64,000 nucleotides of DNA. Source: Prochlorococcus sp. AG-363-O06 (GTDB taxonomy: Bacteria; Cyanobacteriota; Cyanobacteriia; PCC-6307; Cyanobiaceae). The stretch's first letter is position 1. Each line of letters starts with the position of its first letter. A program made the translations under genes and the position numbers. Shown here piece after piece: positions 6,654 through 15,390 of this stretch. Where the stretch lies: assembly GCA_003280085.1 (NCBI GenBank), contig QCFY01000005.1, forward strand, positions 23,058 to 87,057, in the 5' to 3' direction. The notes beneath the pieces are model-generated. The model had not been told where the DNA came from. It did no database searches and saw only the letters and a list, made by a program, of their open reading frames with translations.

Positions 6654-8459
6654 ATGAACATTTCAGAGCACCTTGCTAACTTTATTTCAAAGAATCTCCA
6701 TTGTAAAAAAGTTTTCACATTGACCGGCGGCGGAGCAATGTTCTTAAATGACGCCTTTGGCAATCATAAAAATATATCGTCTATTTATTGTCATCATGAA
6801 CAAGCAGCATCTATGGCAGCAGTGGGCTATGCAAAATTAAACAACATAGGTGTTTGTATTACTACAACTGGATGTGGTGCCACTAATGCGTTAACAGGTC
6901 TTCTAGATGCCTGGCAAGACAATGTCCCTGTTTTATTTATATCAGGACAAGTAAAGTCAAAAGAAACGTCATACTTATCTTCAGCATCATTACGAGCTTT
7001 TGGTGTGCAGGAATTTAATATTGTGCCTGTTGTTAAATCTTTCACAAAGTCTGTCTATTTTGTAGAAAGTTTTGAGAAATATTGTCACGTTATAAAAAGA
7101 TTAAAGTTTGATTTATTAGAAGGTAGACCAGGCCCTGTTTGGCTTGATATACCAATGGATATTCAAAGCAAGGTATTGACAGATCAGCAGGTTAAGATGC
7201 TAGAGAAACAAATCCATTCTACACAAGATAGTTCTTTAATTCCCATTGCTGATGAGAAATTGAATATTTTAGAAAATTATATTAAATATTGCTCAAAACC
7301 AACGATTCTTGTAGGAAATGGATTAAGACTATCCCAATATGGTAAAGGAATAAATTTGATTGAAAAGATTGCTTCCTCTAAATCAATTCCTGTATTAAGT
7401 ACTTACTTAGGTGTTGACTTTTTTAGATCTGATTGCAATTTCTATTTTGGTACTATTGGCCTTAAATCATCAAGAATTGCTAATATTATAATCAATAATT
7501 GTGACTTGCTAATAACTATAGGAAGTCGCCTTGCTACTTCAGCAATAGGTTTTGACTATGAGAAATTTGCACCTAATGCAAAAAAAATCATAGTTGATAT
7601 TGATCCAGAAGAACATAAGAAGAAAACAATAAATGCAGATTTAATCATTGAAGCCGATGCAACTGAGTTCACAAAAGAGTTACTGCCTCTGTTCAAGGCT
7701 AATGATTACAAGAGTTGGTTATCAAAATGTCAGAAAGCTGCCTCTCAACTGCCAATTCAGGAAGTGTTTAGTTCCGACAAATCAATAAGTATTTATGATG
7801 TTGTTAGACTGATTAGTAATCATTCAAATGATAATGATATCCTTGTAAGTGATGCTGGAAGCTCATACTATGTAAGTGCGATAATGTTTTCGAAAAGAAA
7901 ATATCAAAGATATATAACTTCTGGTGCCCAGGCAGATATGGGATTTGCTCTGCCTGCTGGCATTGGATGTGCTTTTGCCACAAGTGATCTTAATCGTACG
8001 CATGTGATAACTGGGGATGGCTCCTTTCAACTTAATATTCAGGAATTACAAACTATAAAGACTTACAAGCAGAATCTAACAGTTTATGTCCTAAATAATA
8101 ATGGCTATCTATCCATTAGGACAACTCAAAATAATTTCTTTAAAGGTCGGCAATGTGGTAATGATCCATCCACTGGTGTTGAATTTCCTGAATTATCTAA
8201 AATTGCGATTGCATATGGGATAACATTCTTCAGATTCAATCAAATCAACAAGTTTATTGATTTTCTAAAGAGAAACAAATCATGCACAGGGCCACAAATT
8301 ATAGAAATCATATGTCCAGAAAATGAGGAAATAATTCCAAGGAATTTAACTCAAAAAGATGATAATGGTCAACTAAGATCTGCACCTCTGACAAGAATGT
8401 ATCCCCCAATAGAGCAAAGCATCGTTAATAAGTTAACGTCTTTGGGCTTTGATTTATGA
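6654..8459 (+). CDS. Thiamine-diphosphate-dependent enzyme, acetolactate-synthase-like
   Basis: Has the three-domain layout of the acetohydroxyacid synthase/pyruvate oxidase family. It shows an N-terminal pyrimidine-binding domain with LTGGGAMFLNDAFG and the catalytic Glu in YCHHEQAA (about residue 49), a central domain (KPTILVGNGLRL), and a C-terminal ThDP/magnesium site GDGSFQLNIQEL followed by LNNNGYLSIR (about 453-485). The product is 601 residues from ATG 6654; a TTG at 6636 would add six. The substrate is unknown. It is not obviously the housekeeping IlvB, and its neighbour is a GT61 transferase, so I infer a role in making a surface-sugar precursor. Two-base-carbon decarboxylation chemistry is family knowledge. 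The two genes end nine bases apart, tail to tail. Confidence 0.85.
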   Translation: MNISEHLANFISKNLHCKKVFTLTGGGAMFLNDAFGNHKNISSIYCHHEQAASMAAVGYAKLNNIGVCITTTGCGATNALTGLLDAWQDNVPVLFISGQVKSKETSYLSSASLRAFGVQEFNIVPVVKSFTKSVYFVESFEKYCHVIKRLKFDLLEGRPGPVWLDIPMDIQSKVLTDQQVKMLEKQIHSTQDSSLIPIADEKLNILENYIKYCSKPTILVGNGLRLSQYGKGINLIEKIASSKSIPVLSTYLGVDFFRSDCNFYFGTIGLKSSRIANIIINNCDLLITIGSRLATSAIGFDYEKFAPNAKKIIVDIDPEEHKKKTINADLIIEADATEFTKELLPLFKANDYKSWLSKCQKAASQLPIQEVFSSDKSISIYDVVRLISNHSNDNDILVSDAGSSYYVSAIMFSKRKYQRYITSGAQADMGFALPAGIGCAFATSDLNRTHVITGDGSFQLNIQELQTIKTYKQNLTVYVLNNNGYLSIRTTQNNFFKGRQCGNDPSTGVEFPELSKIAIAYGITFFRFNQINKFIDFLKRNKSCTGPQIIEIICPENEEIIPRNLTQKDDNGQLRSAPLTRMYPPIEQSIVNKLTSLGFDL

Positions 8460-8467
8460 TTAATTGT

Positions 8468-9682
8468 TCAGCTGCTTTGTAAGATTTCCTGGATTACTCT
8501 CTTTATCTCTTCTATTGGATAAGTAGTAGTCCATCGTAAAACATCATCTGTACAATCTCCACTTTCCATTTCTTCACTTTTGCCTACAACATGCTGACAT
8601 CTATTCTCATACCCAACTGTATAGGCCCAACCAGCTAAAAGTAAATCCATGCCCTGGTATTTATCCATATCGGGATGCAAGAAAATTATAATGCAATCAT
8701 CTGGAGCCAGTAGGGCTGGATTCATTGTCCCGCTAGACTCAGCTATACAAATTTTTGCATCTGATAGTTGATTTACCTTTTCGATAAAGTTTAAACGGGA
8801 GAAATCCAAAGAAGACCCTCCAAATTCTTCAACAAGCTTCTTAATTTCAAGTGAGTTCTCTACTCTTTGAGACCTAGCATCTTCTCTTGTAGAAAAGAGA
8901 ACTCTATTGCCTAATGTTGTATTTTTTATATGGTACCTTTCTTTCAATAATTTCCTCAACATTGTAACCCTGTAACTTCTATTAGTAACTACCGGGACAA
9001 TAACTTCTCTTGGCTTAATTATCTGAACTATTTCATCTTTGTCTAAGCTAATATTCACTAGTGACATACTATCTTTACACCAGTCAAGGGCCTCTTCTCT
9101 CCAGTGGTTATACCTTGTAGTTAATATAGAGTAGCTCCCGCTTTTCATATTTCTAGAACATGCATAATAGCAAGGAGCTATACTGTCTATTAAGTAGTGT
9201 GTGAAATTTTCAATCTCTGGAAGCCATAAGATAGGTATTTCGTTGATCTCATGCGCCCGAAAATCTTTGTATACCGAATCATTCTTTGGGTATATTACCT
9301 TATCAAATACATCCTTAAAACTTGTGTCCCATATTCTACTGAAGTGATCCTCAAGCAATAAACCTTCTTTTAACTGCAAGAACCATCTATATTCAGTAGT
9401 AGATTTTTTTATAATAAATATTGTAGATTCCTTAATCTTATATTGAGCATAACATGGCAAGTCATTAGTGTGGGCATGTAGAACTTTTTTAGAAACTTCA
9501 GTAACCGGCATAGATTCTATAGCCTCTTTATAAGTATTTAGTGGGTATACATCTCGAAGCTCTTCCTTGTAATCAATACGAACACTACTAATATCAACTA
9601 ATTCTTCTGGTTCATATACTCGAAAATTTGGTGTGTTTTTTCTATGCAATGAGCGTAATTGGTTCCTAGGTGGGCAGTTCAT
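8468..9682 (-). CDS. GT61-family (DUF563) glycosyltransferase
   Basis: A 404-residue soluble protein. The second half carries the family pattern: LWLPEIENFTHYLIDSIAPCYY (about 150), then RVLFSTREDARSQRVENSLEIKKLVEEFGG (about 265) and FIEKVNQLSDAKICIAESSGTMNPALLAP (about 305-333), the sugar-nucleotide-binding region of GT61 enzymes. In bacteria such proteins build capsule or O-antigen chains. The first 100 residues are not recognised. It is convergent with the ThDP enzyme, and the pair looks like a surface-polysaccharide cassette. The start ATG at 9682 gives MNCPPRNQLRSLHR. A remnant lies just upstream on the opposite strand. Confidence 0.8.
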   Translation of the reverse strand: MNCPPRNQLRSLHRKNTPNFRVYEPEELVDISSVRIDYKEELRDVYPLNTYKEAIESMPVTEVSKKVLHAHTNDLPCYAQYKIKESTIFIIKKSTTEYRWFLQLKEGLLLEDHFSRIWDTSFKDVFDKVIYPKNDSVYKDFRAHEINEIPILWLPEIENFTHYLIDSIAPCYYACSRNMKSGSYSILTTRYNHWREEALDWCKDSMSLVNISLDKDEIVQIIKPREVIVPVVTNRSYRVTMLRKLLKERYHIKNTTLGNRVLFSTREDARSQRVENSLEIKKLVEEFGGSSLDFSRLNFIEKVNQLSDAKICIAESSGTMNPALLAPDDCIIIFLHPDMDKYQGMDLLLAGWAYTVGYENRCQHVVGKSEEMESGDCTDDVLRWTTTYPIEEIKRVIQEILQSS

Positions 9683-9717
9683 TGGACTTTCTTATACCAC
9701 CAATTTTTAATATCTGA

Positions 9718-9864
9718 ATTCTATCTGGTCAAAACTATTGTTTTGCGCTTAATGGATTTAATTATCAATATATTGATGTTAGTAGGAGTTTTGATCAGCT
9801 TGCAGAGCAAAAAGGAATTGTGTCACCTGTTCGGCCCCTTATAACTATATTTTCTACCGATTAA
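9718..9864 (+). pseudogene. C-terminal remnant of an unidentified protein gene
   Basis: Directly after a TGA (9715-9717) one plus-strand frame is open for 48 residues and ends at TAA 9862-9864. The text is strongly protein-like, including NGFNYQYIDVSRSFDQLAEQ and KGIVSPVRPLITIFSTD. It has no start codon and no upstream continuation in frame. The 61-aa ATG frame over the same bases looks like non-coding shadow. I infer the tail of a lost gene, perhaps part of the polysaccharide cassette, but cannot name the family. Confidence 0.4.
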
Positions 9865-10309
9865 AAAGTGAGGAATCTAGGGAAGTATTTTCATTGTTGC
9901 CTTCTCTAGGTATAGAATGCAAGCTTCTCAGTCATTAATAACAGACCACCATTTCGCCATCACTAAAACTTACCTGTAGTTGCAAACCAAGGTTTTACAG
10001 AAAGGTATTTCTTTCATTTGAATATTGATCCAAGAGGATTGAAAATAGTTCGTTGTTAAAGCATGGAGATCTAAAAAATAAGTCCCTGACTCAAAGGGGG
10101 TTTCCGAAATCTCAAACCTTTCATTAATGCAATTTTTTTATAAATCTCGGTGCTTTTCAACTTGTCCCCTCTGTCCTGTAGGTGAATTATTGGGATAATG
10201 GGAAGAGGAATGGTAATCAGCAATTCACCTACCATTCACCTACTCCACCGAATGAGGAAGAGAGACCTAATAATTGAGTTGCTGCAACTGATTACAGGAT
10301 TTGGTAAGA
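9865..10309. other. Spacer 3' of tRNA-Cys with an inverted repeat
   Basis: I see no gene in this stretch of roughly 440 bases. GTAGGTGAATT (10178-10188) is inverted as AATTCACCTAC (10222-10232), and most of that sequence repeats directly at 10234-10244 (CATTCACCTAC). These lie about 80-130 bases beyond the 3' end of the minus-strand tRNA-Cys gene. They could be a processing or termination structure, or traces of integration. Confidence 0.4.
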
Positions 10310-10380
10310 AGGCGGCACCCAGATTCGAACTGGGGATAAAGGATTTGCAATCCTCTGCCTTACCACTTGGCCATGCCGCC
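10310..10380 (-). tRNA. trnC: tRNA-Cys (GCA)
   Basis: Read on the minus strand, the 7-bp acceptor stem GGCGGCA/TGCCGCC closes a full cloverleaf. The anticodon loop is ATTGCAAAT with anticodon GCA, and the T-arm contains GTTCGAATC. The discriminator base is T (U73), a known identity element for cysteine. No CCA is encoded. A long open frame on the plus strand runs through it and is artefactual. The gene marks the right edge of the accessory stretch. Confidence 0.95.
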
Positions 10381-10389
10381 ATTAAAGAA

Positions 10390-11670
10390 ATGGATCACCC
10401 TCCAGCGGATCGTATCAGTCATGGGACTAAGGATCTTGTAGTTCTTTCAAATGGGCATGGTGAAGATTTGATAGCTATGCGTGTTATTGATTGTATCCAT
10501 ATTGCTCACCCAAGAATTTCAATCAAAGTTTTACCACTAGTAGGAGAAGGTAAAGTTTTTGATATAGGAATTTCAGCTGGCTGGCTGAAAAGACTTGGTT
10601 CTCCTATGCGTTTGCCTAGTGGAGGTTTTAGTAATCAGAGTTTTCGGGGGTTTTGGGCTGATATTGCTGAGGGCTTATTTCAAAACACTCTTAAACAATG
10701 GCTCATAGTTCGGCGAGAAGCTCGAGAAGGAAATGTAATTCTTGCGGTTGGAGATGTGTTACCTCTTGTGTTTGCTTGGAGTAGTGGTGGCGAGTTCGGC
10801 TTTATTGGCACTCCAAAAAGTGATTACACATGGCGTAGTGGACCTGGACAGGCTTTTAGTGATTTTTATCACCGATTAAAAGGCTCTGAATGGGATCCCT
10901 GGGAATGGTTTTTGATGCGCTCTTCTCGCTGTCAAATGGTTGTTGCAAGGGACAGGCTCACCGCACGTGGCTTGAGGAGGCATGGAGTCAAGGCGCAAGT
11001 ATGTGGCAATCCAATGATGGATGGGTTTAAGAAGACGCAAATGCCTTTGGCACTTGCTTCCAAACGTCGTTTACTTTTGTTGTGTGGTAGCCGTATGCCT
11101 GAAGCAATAGTTAATTTTCAAAATATCTTGAAAGCAATAAATCTGATTCGAACTAAGGAGCCAATGTCCATTTTGGTTGCCCTTGGAGCTGAGCCTAGTT
11201 GTGATGAACTCTGCAGCGTTTTGCAAGATTTTGAATATAAAGCGACTAGTTCTTTTGATGAAAATATAGGAGCTAAATCATGCTGGGAGAAAGGCCCTCT
11301 TCGAATTTTCTTGGGTCCAGGTAGATTTTCAATTTGGGCATCGTGGGTAGAGTTGGGCATTGCTAATGCAGGTACAGCTACAGAGCAATTAATTGGCCTA
11401 GGGGTTCCAGCAGTTTCTTTGCCAGGGCATGGCCCTCAGTTTAATAAGCATTTTGCTAAGAGGCAAAGTCGCTTGTTAGGTGGTGGTGTAATGCCTTGTA
11501 AAACACCTAAAAGATTGGCGGAGGTAGTGGACTGTCTTCTTGGGGATAAAATCCTTTTGCATAGGGTTGGTAATGTTGGAGTAAAGCGTATGGGATCTTC
11601 CGGTGGGAGTTTAATGATCGCTTCTTTAGTTAGTAAGCTTTTATTAGGTGAAGCTGTTGAGCATATGTAG
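10390..11670 (+). CDS. LpxB-like glycosyltransferase (lipid-A-disaccharide synthase-related protein)
   Basis: A 426-residue protein of the GT-B type. It begins VVLSNGHGEDLIAMRVI (about 17-33), the nucleotide-sugar transferase N-terminus of a conserved cyanobacterial LpxB-related family. Its C-terminal half holds LFLGPGRFSIWASWVELGIANAGTATEQLIGLGVPAVSLPGHGPQFNKHFAKRQ (about 303-360), which resembles the donor-binding region of LpxB/MurG. The start is placed at ATG 10390, because earlier codons in the same frame lie inside the tRNA-Cys gene. The acceptor is unknown. Genuine lipid A synthesis is not implied. It is followed at 56 bases by a small hypothetical gene on the same strand. Confidence 0.8.
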   Translation: MDHPPADRISHGTKDLVVLSNGHGEDLIAMRVIDCIHIAHPRISIKVLPLVGEGKVFDIGISAGWLKRLGSPMRLPSGGFSNQSFRGFWADIAEGLFQNTLKQWLIVRREAREGNVILAVGDVLPLVFAWSSGGEFGFIGTPKSDYTWRSGPGQAFSDFYHRLKGSEWDPWEWFLMRSSRCQMVVARDRLTARGLRRHGVKAQVCGNPMMDGFKKTQMPLALASKRRLLLLCGSRMPEAIVNFQNILKAINLIRTKEPMSILVALGAEPSCDELCSVLQDFEYKATSSFDENIGAKSCWEKGPLRIFLGPGRFSIWASWVELGIANAGTATEQLIGLGVPAVSLPGHGPQFNKHFAKRQSRLLGGGVMPCKTPKRLAEVVDCLLGDKILLHRVGNVGVKRMGSSGGSLMIASLVSKLLLGEAVEHM

Positions 11671-11726
11671 CAAGAAAATCATGTTCTCATTTGATTGAGA
11701 TACTTAAATTCCACAACGATCTACAA

Positions 11727-11996
11727 ATGCCTACTATTGAGGACCATTCTTTTCTGAAAATATGCGCAGAGCTAGCTAATTGTTTAAGCATTAGTCTTGC
11801 TTCTGCTCGAAGGAAAGTAGATCTTGCAGCTAGTCGAGCTGGTTCAAAGGATCTTGCTTCTAGAAAAATAATTGCTGAAAAATTGTTAACTAAAGCACGT
11901 CTGCAGTGCCAAGAAGGTAATCAATCTTCATCAGCTCAGTTGGATATATTGCTTCAGGCACTTGAAGAAGAAGAAAATTTTATGACTGAAGATTAA
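11727..11996 (+). CDS. Small conserved-type hypothetical protein (89 aa)
   Basis: A helical, Ala/Ser/Arg-rich cytosolic protein (MPTIEDHSFLKICAELANCLSISLASARRKVDLAASRAG) ending in an acidic stretch EEEENFMTED. I chose ATG 11727 over TTG 11691, since the earlier twelve residues add nothing recognisable. No domain is known to me. It is co-directional with the LpxB-like gene and convergent with the RNase D gene, whose stop is ten bases away. Confidence 0.6.
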   Translation: MPTIEDHSFLKICAELANCLSISLASARRKVDLAASRAGSKDLASRKIIAEKLLTKARLQCQEGNQSSSAQLDILLQALEEEENFMTED

Positions 11997-12005
11997 ACTT
12001 GATCT

Positions 12006-12650
12006 TTAATGCTCAAAGGTATTTGTAAAACGCAGCTTGTCTAATTCAGAAAAGACAGGAATACAATTGAAACAACGTTTGGCTAGTTCCCATCTTTCTT
12101 CACGCTTTAGCATAAGCTCAAGAGATTTTCTTGCTTCTATTAGGTAACGAGTGTCATTCGCTGCATAAGCTAATTGCTTCTCTGATAATTCATCGATTCT
12201 GCCCCAGTCACTACTTTGTGCATGTTTATCTAATTCAATGCCAACGAGTTCCATTACTAGATCTTTAAGTCCGTGGCGAGGTGTATATGTTCTTCCAAGC
12301 TTGCTTGCTATTTTGGTACAGAAAATAGTTTTTACATTTATATCAAGCCCTGCAGATAGAGCTGCAACATCAAACCTAGCAAAATGAAAGATTTTTTCAA
12401 TGGCCTTATTCTCAAAGATTGCTTTCAGGTGAGGTGCACTACTTTGGCCAAATTTAATCCTTACACAAGCGACATTGTCGTCCGGATCACATATTTGAAC
12501 AAGACATAACCTGTCTCTCCCATGAATAAGGCCCATTGCTTCAGTATCTACTGCAAGCATGGGACAAATTTCAAATTTTTTTAGCCATTCCTTATTAAGG
12601 TCACCATTAAATACGACAAAATCTTTTGGTGCTGTGAAGGTGTTGGTCAT
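12006..12650 (-). CDS. rnd: Ribonuclease D-like 3'-5' exonuclease
   Basis: A 214-residue DEDDy exonuclease domain without HRDC domains, the short form. ExoI is LAVDTEAMGL (Asp and Glu about residues 35-37). ExoII is FHFARFDVAAL. ExoIII is YAANDTRYLIEA with Tyr and Asp (about 172-180). It would trim structured RNA such as tRNA precursors; this is family knowledge. It is shorter than E. coli RNase D (about 375 residues), as expected for single-domain homologues. The gene is monocistronic, convergent with the small gene before it. Confidence 0.85.
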   Translation of the reverse strand: MTNTFTAPKDFVVFNGDLNKEWLKKFEICPMLAVDTEAMGLIHGRDRLCLVQICDPDDNVACVRIKFGQSSAPHLKAIFENKAIEKIFHFARFDVAALSAGLDINVKTIFCTKIASKLGRTYTPRHGLKDLVMELVGIELDKHAQSSDWGRIDELSEKQLAYAANDTRYLIEARKSLELMLKREERWELAKRCFNCIPVFSELDKLRFTNTFEH

Positions 12651-12851
12651 TATTTCAATAATTTAGAAGAGTTAAAGCAGATCCCTTTCAGAGCTAGGTT
12701 TTTTGACGTTTATAGATTGGGATGTTTCTTAATTCAAATTTTATCCGCATGGACTCATCTTAGGAAGCTTTTTGACTACTTTTTCTATTTGTTGCATTGG
12801 TTGCTAATAATATTAAAAACGTTTTAGAAGCCTCATTTAGCTGCTTTGGAA

Positions 12852-13409
12852 ATGCGATCTGTTTTCTTCTCTACCCTTTCTCTTACTCTTTTATTGGCGA
12901 TAGGGTTGGTTTTTTTTCTACGTGCAGCCAGTAAGGATCGGACAACTGTTGTAGATATTCAGTCCCCTTTGCCTCCTTTGGAGGTGCTTGATGGGATTAG
13001 TGCTTGGTTGGATGCAAGAGGTTGGAAAAGAGATGGGGGTGATGCAGATAGACAGGTTTTGAGATTTTCCGGAAGTGTTGCCTCGAGTTTCCCCTTGACT
13101 ATTCTTTTGTCTGTTTTTGGTAGTGTTGGTTCAGCATGTTTGGGGTTGGTACTTATACAGCTTTATCCACCTTTAAGTTGGTGGCCATTATTGTTGGCGA
13201 TAATTGGAGGGCCATTAGCCGGATTTGTATATCGCAGACGTTCTCAACGTATAGAAGGTTTGGAATTGCGTTTGTTGAGTACTAATCAAGGTAAAGGTAG
13301 TCTTCTTAGACTCAGGGCCCATAGAGATGAATTGATTGCAATGGAACTAGAGCTTGCTAAAACTCTTCAACTGGCTAGTGATGGATCTCTTCTTTCTTCG
13401 CCGATTTGA
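12852..13409 (+). CDS. CCB1-like protein, cofactor assembly of complex C subunit B
   Basis: A 185-residue membrane protein with an N-terminal transmembrane segment (VFFSTLSLTLLLAIGLVFFLRA) followed by SKDRT, a central pair of transmembrane segments (FPLTILLSVFGSVGSACLGLVLIQLYPPLSWWPLLLAIIGGPLAGFVY) and a cytosolic C-terminus (LLRLRAHRDELIAME). This pattern matches the cyanobacterial/plastid CCB1 family (formerly a DUF), which helps attach heme cn to cytochrome b6. The family assignment is from memory of its pattern and not verified. The ATG at 12852 was taken rather than the TTG six bases earlier. The next gene starts one base after the stop. Confidence 0.65.
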   Translation: MRSVFFSTLSLTLLLAIGLVFFLRAASKDRTTVVDIQSPLPPLEVLDGISAWLDARGWKRDGGDADRQVLRFSGSVASSFPLTILLSVFGSVGSACLGLVLIQLYPPLSWWPLLLAIIGGPLAGFVYRRRSQRIEGLELRLLSTNQGKGSLLRLRAHRDELIAMELELAKTLQLASDGSLLSSPI

Positions 13410-13410
13410 A

Positions 13411-14178
13411 ATGCGATTTGGACTTTACTTTTCTAACCTTTTCTTATCCCAACAAATATTTTTATTTAGTTTATTTAGTTTCACTTCTAGTAGCTTATTT
13501 GCAGAGACTAATTATCAAAAGAATTCAAGCTCAATTTTAGGACCAAGAGTATCCCTCAAAAGTGATTGGGTTGGGACTAATAAGGTCAAAAGTTCTTTGC
13601 AAATTTTGGTAATGGCTGGCCATGCAGATTCCCAAGGCCTGGCTGGTGCAGGTACTTCTGGGTCTGCAGTTGCTTTATATGGTTCAAAACCGATGGATCC
13701 AACAATTAGTGATGAGTTGTTTTGGAATTTGAAAGTTAGAGATGCAATTGTCAAATTGGGAAAAGCTAGAGGTTTAAACATCAGTTCTTATGAACCTGGA
13801 ATTAGAAATATTGATGATGGTAATGATCCGAAAACGAATTGGTCTTTTGGGGCACGTCATATAAGAGAAGGAGGTTATGCCTTTGAAATCCATTTTGATT
13901 CTTATGGAGAATTTGGATTTGGTTCAGGCCTAATTCCTGCAATTACAAGGAGTTTGAATACTGTTGATGAAAGCTTGGCTAGGAGATTTGGACGCTACCC
14001 TCTTTTTTTTAGAGGAGGACTTGGAGCTCCTAGAAGGGGGATAAGGATTCTTGAAATTGGAAAACTTGAAGGGAAGCTGGAAGAAATGTTGAGAAGTTCA
14101 AGTTCTCAAAAAGAAACAATTGATTATGTTGCTTTACAGATAGTTGACGCTATATCAGATGGATTGAATTTAGATTAA
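13411..14178 (+). CDS. Putative exported N-acetylmuramoyl-L-alanine amidase-like protein
   Basis: A 255-residue protein with a signal-type N-terminus (MRFGLYFSNLFLSQQIFLFSLFSFTSSSLFA). The body has LVMAGHADSQGLAGAGTSG (about 72-90), resembling the zinc-binding GH.G..D motif of amidase_3 enzymes, and YAFEIHFDSYGEFGFGSG (about 155), resembling the E..H zinc-ligand strand. These features suggest a periplasmic cell-wall hydrolase. The match is partial and catalysis is not assured. The start is ATG 13411, just after the stop of the CCB1-like gene; ATG 13381 would add ten residues. The gene converges with hemF. Confidence 0.6.
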   Translation: MRFGLYFSNLFLSQQIFLFSLFSFTSSSLFAETNYQKNSSSILGPRVSLKSDWVGTNKVKSSLQILVMAGHADSQGLAGAGTSGSAVALYGSKPMDPTISDELFWNLKVRDAIVKLGKARGLNISSYEPGIRNIDDGNDPKTNWSFGARHIREGGYAFEIHFDSYGEFGFGSGLIPAITRSLNTVDESLARRFGRYPLFFRGGLGAPRRGIRILEIGKLEGKLEEMLRSSSSQKETIDYVALQIVDAISDGLNLD

Positions 14179-14182
14179 CACT

Positions 14183-15274
14183 TCAGTCAAGTGCATTGTG
14201 GATCTTGCACTTTTCTTCTAATGAAATATCTTCGAGCCAGCTTTGAGGTTTTGTAAATAGATCAGTTAATAATGCTTCTCGACTATTTTCAGGTGCTTTA
14301 TAACCGTATTCCCAACGTGCTAGCGGAGGTAGCGACATTAGGATTGATTCAGTACGACCATTTGTTTGTAGACCAAATATTGTTCCTCTATCCCAAACTA
14401 GATTAAATTCCACATACCTTCCTCTTCGATATAGTTGAAAGTTACGTTCTTCTTCTGAATAAGAGTTATTTTGGCGCTTTTCAATAATTGGTAAATATGC
14501 TGGCAAAAACGATTTTCCACAAGCCTTTGATAAAGAGAATAACTCTTCCCACTGCATTGAAGTAGGACCTATATCATTAGATACAAGCGCAGCTTGGCCT
14601 TGGCTGTTCGTACCTTTATAAAGTTCACCAGTCCCATCTTGATAGTCATAAAAAATACCTCCTATCCCTCGCGTTTCATTTCGATGCTTTAGGAAAAAGT
14701 ATTCATCACACCAGGGCTTGAAAACCTTATGTAACTCAGGTCTAATTGAATCACATGCTGCTAGATGAGTACTATGAAAATGTTTTGCATCTGCTAAGTA
14801 AGGGTAATAAGGCGTTAAGTCTGCTCCCCCGCCAAACCACCAAACTGGTCCTGCTTCAAAATAACGATAATTGAGATGAACTGTTGGTAAATAAGGATTT
14901 CTTGGATGAAGAACCATAGAGGTTCCAGTCGCAAACCAGGGATGCCCTTTTGCTTCTGGACGTTGATTAATTATTGAAGGAGGCAACGCATCACCATGAA
15001 CCTCTGAGAAATTGACGCCTCCTTGTTCAAATATTCTTCCTTCTGTCATAACCCGGGATCTTCCACCACCTCCTTCAGGCCTTTCCCAGCTTTCTTCAAC
15101 GAATTTTCCTTCTCCATCATGATTTTCTAGGCCTGCACAAATCTCATCTTGAAGGCTTATAAGAAATTCTTTAGTTCTGATCCTTGAATCTTTTGCCGGG
15201 CAAGGGCCTTTTTTACTAGACGCAGTCGCAGAAGTTGAGGATCCTTTGAGGAGATTAGTTAGAGATTTGAGCAT
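14183..15274 (-). CDS. hemF: Oxygen-dependent coproporphyrinogen III oxidase
   Basis: Converts coproporphyrinogen III to protoporphyrinogen IX with oxygen, supplying heme and chlorophyll synthesis. The 363-residue product shows [33 protein letters not shown] (about 63-95), [42 protein letters not shown] (about 148) and [33 protein letters not shown] near the C-terminus. All are strong HemF signatures. The ATG at 15274 adds a 25-residue Ser/Lys-rich head that is probably unstructured. It is divergent from mrp. Confidence 0.97.
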   Translation of the reverse strand: MLKSLTNLLKGSSTSATASSKKGPCPAKDSRIRTKEFLISLQDEICAGLENHDGEGKFVEESWERPEGGGGRSRVMTEGRIFEQGGVNFSEVHGDALPPSIINQRPEAKGHPWFATGTSMVLHPRNPYLPTVHLNYRYFEAGPVWWFGGGADLTPYYPYLADAKHFHSTHLAACDSIRPELHKVFKPWCDEYFFLKHRNETRGIGGIFYDYQDGTGELYKGTNSQGQAALVSNDIGPTSMQWEELFSLSKACGKSFLPAYLPIIEKRQNNSYSEEERNFQLYRRGRYVEFNLVWDRGTIFGLQTNGRTESILMSLPPLARWEYGYKAPENSREALLTDLFTKPQSWLEDISLEEKCKIHNALD

Positions 15275-15390
15275 GAATAGATTAATTTGATTGATACGAG
15301 TTTGATGATTCTTTTGGCAAAAGATTTCATACTTTGCGTATAAATAACAAGAATTTGCTCTTAGGATCTTTGATTATTTGAAAGGCAGGC

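Noticed and set aside
9659..9844. 61-aa plus-strand open frame
   Set aside because: It partly overlaps the GT61 start region and its hydrophobic text does not look like a real protein; another frame of the same strand holds the remnant.
10198..10389. N-terminal extension of the LpxB-like open frame
   Set aside because: These codons run through the tRNA-Cys gene on the opposite strand and are not protein-like; the gene starts at 10390.
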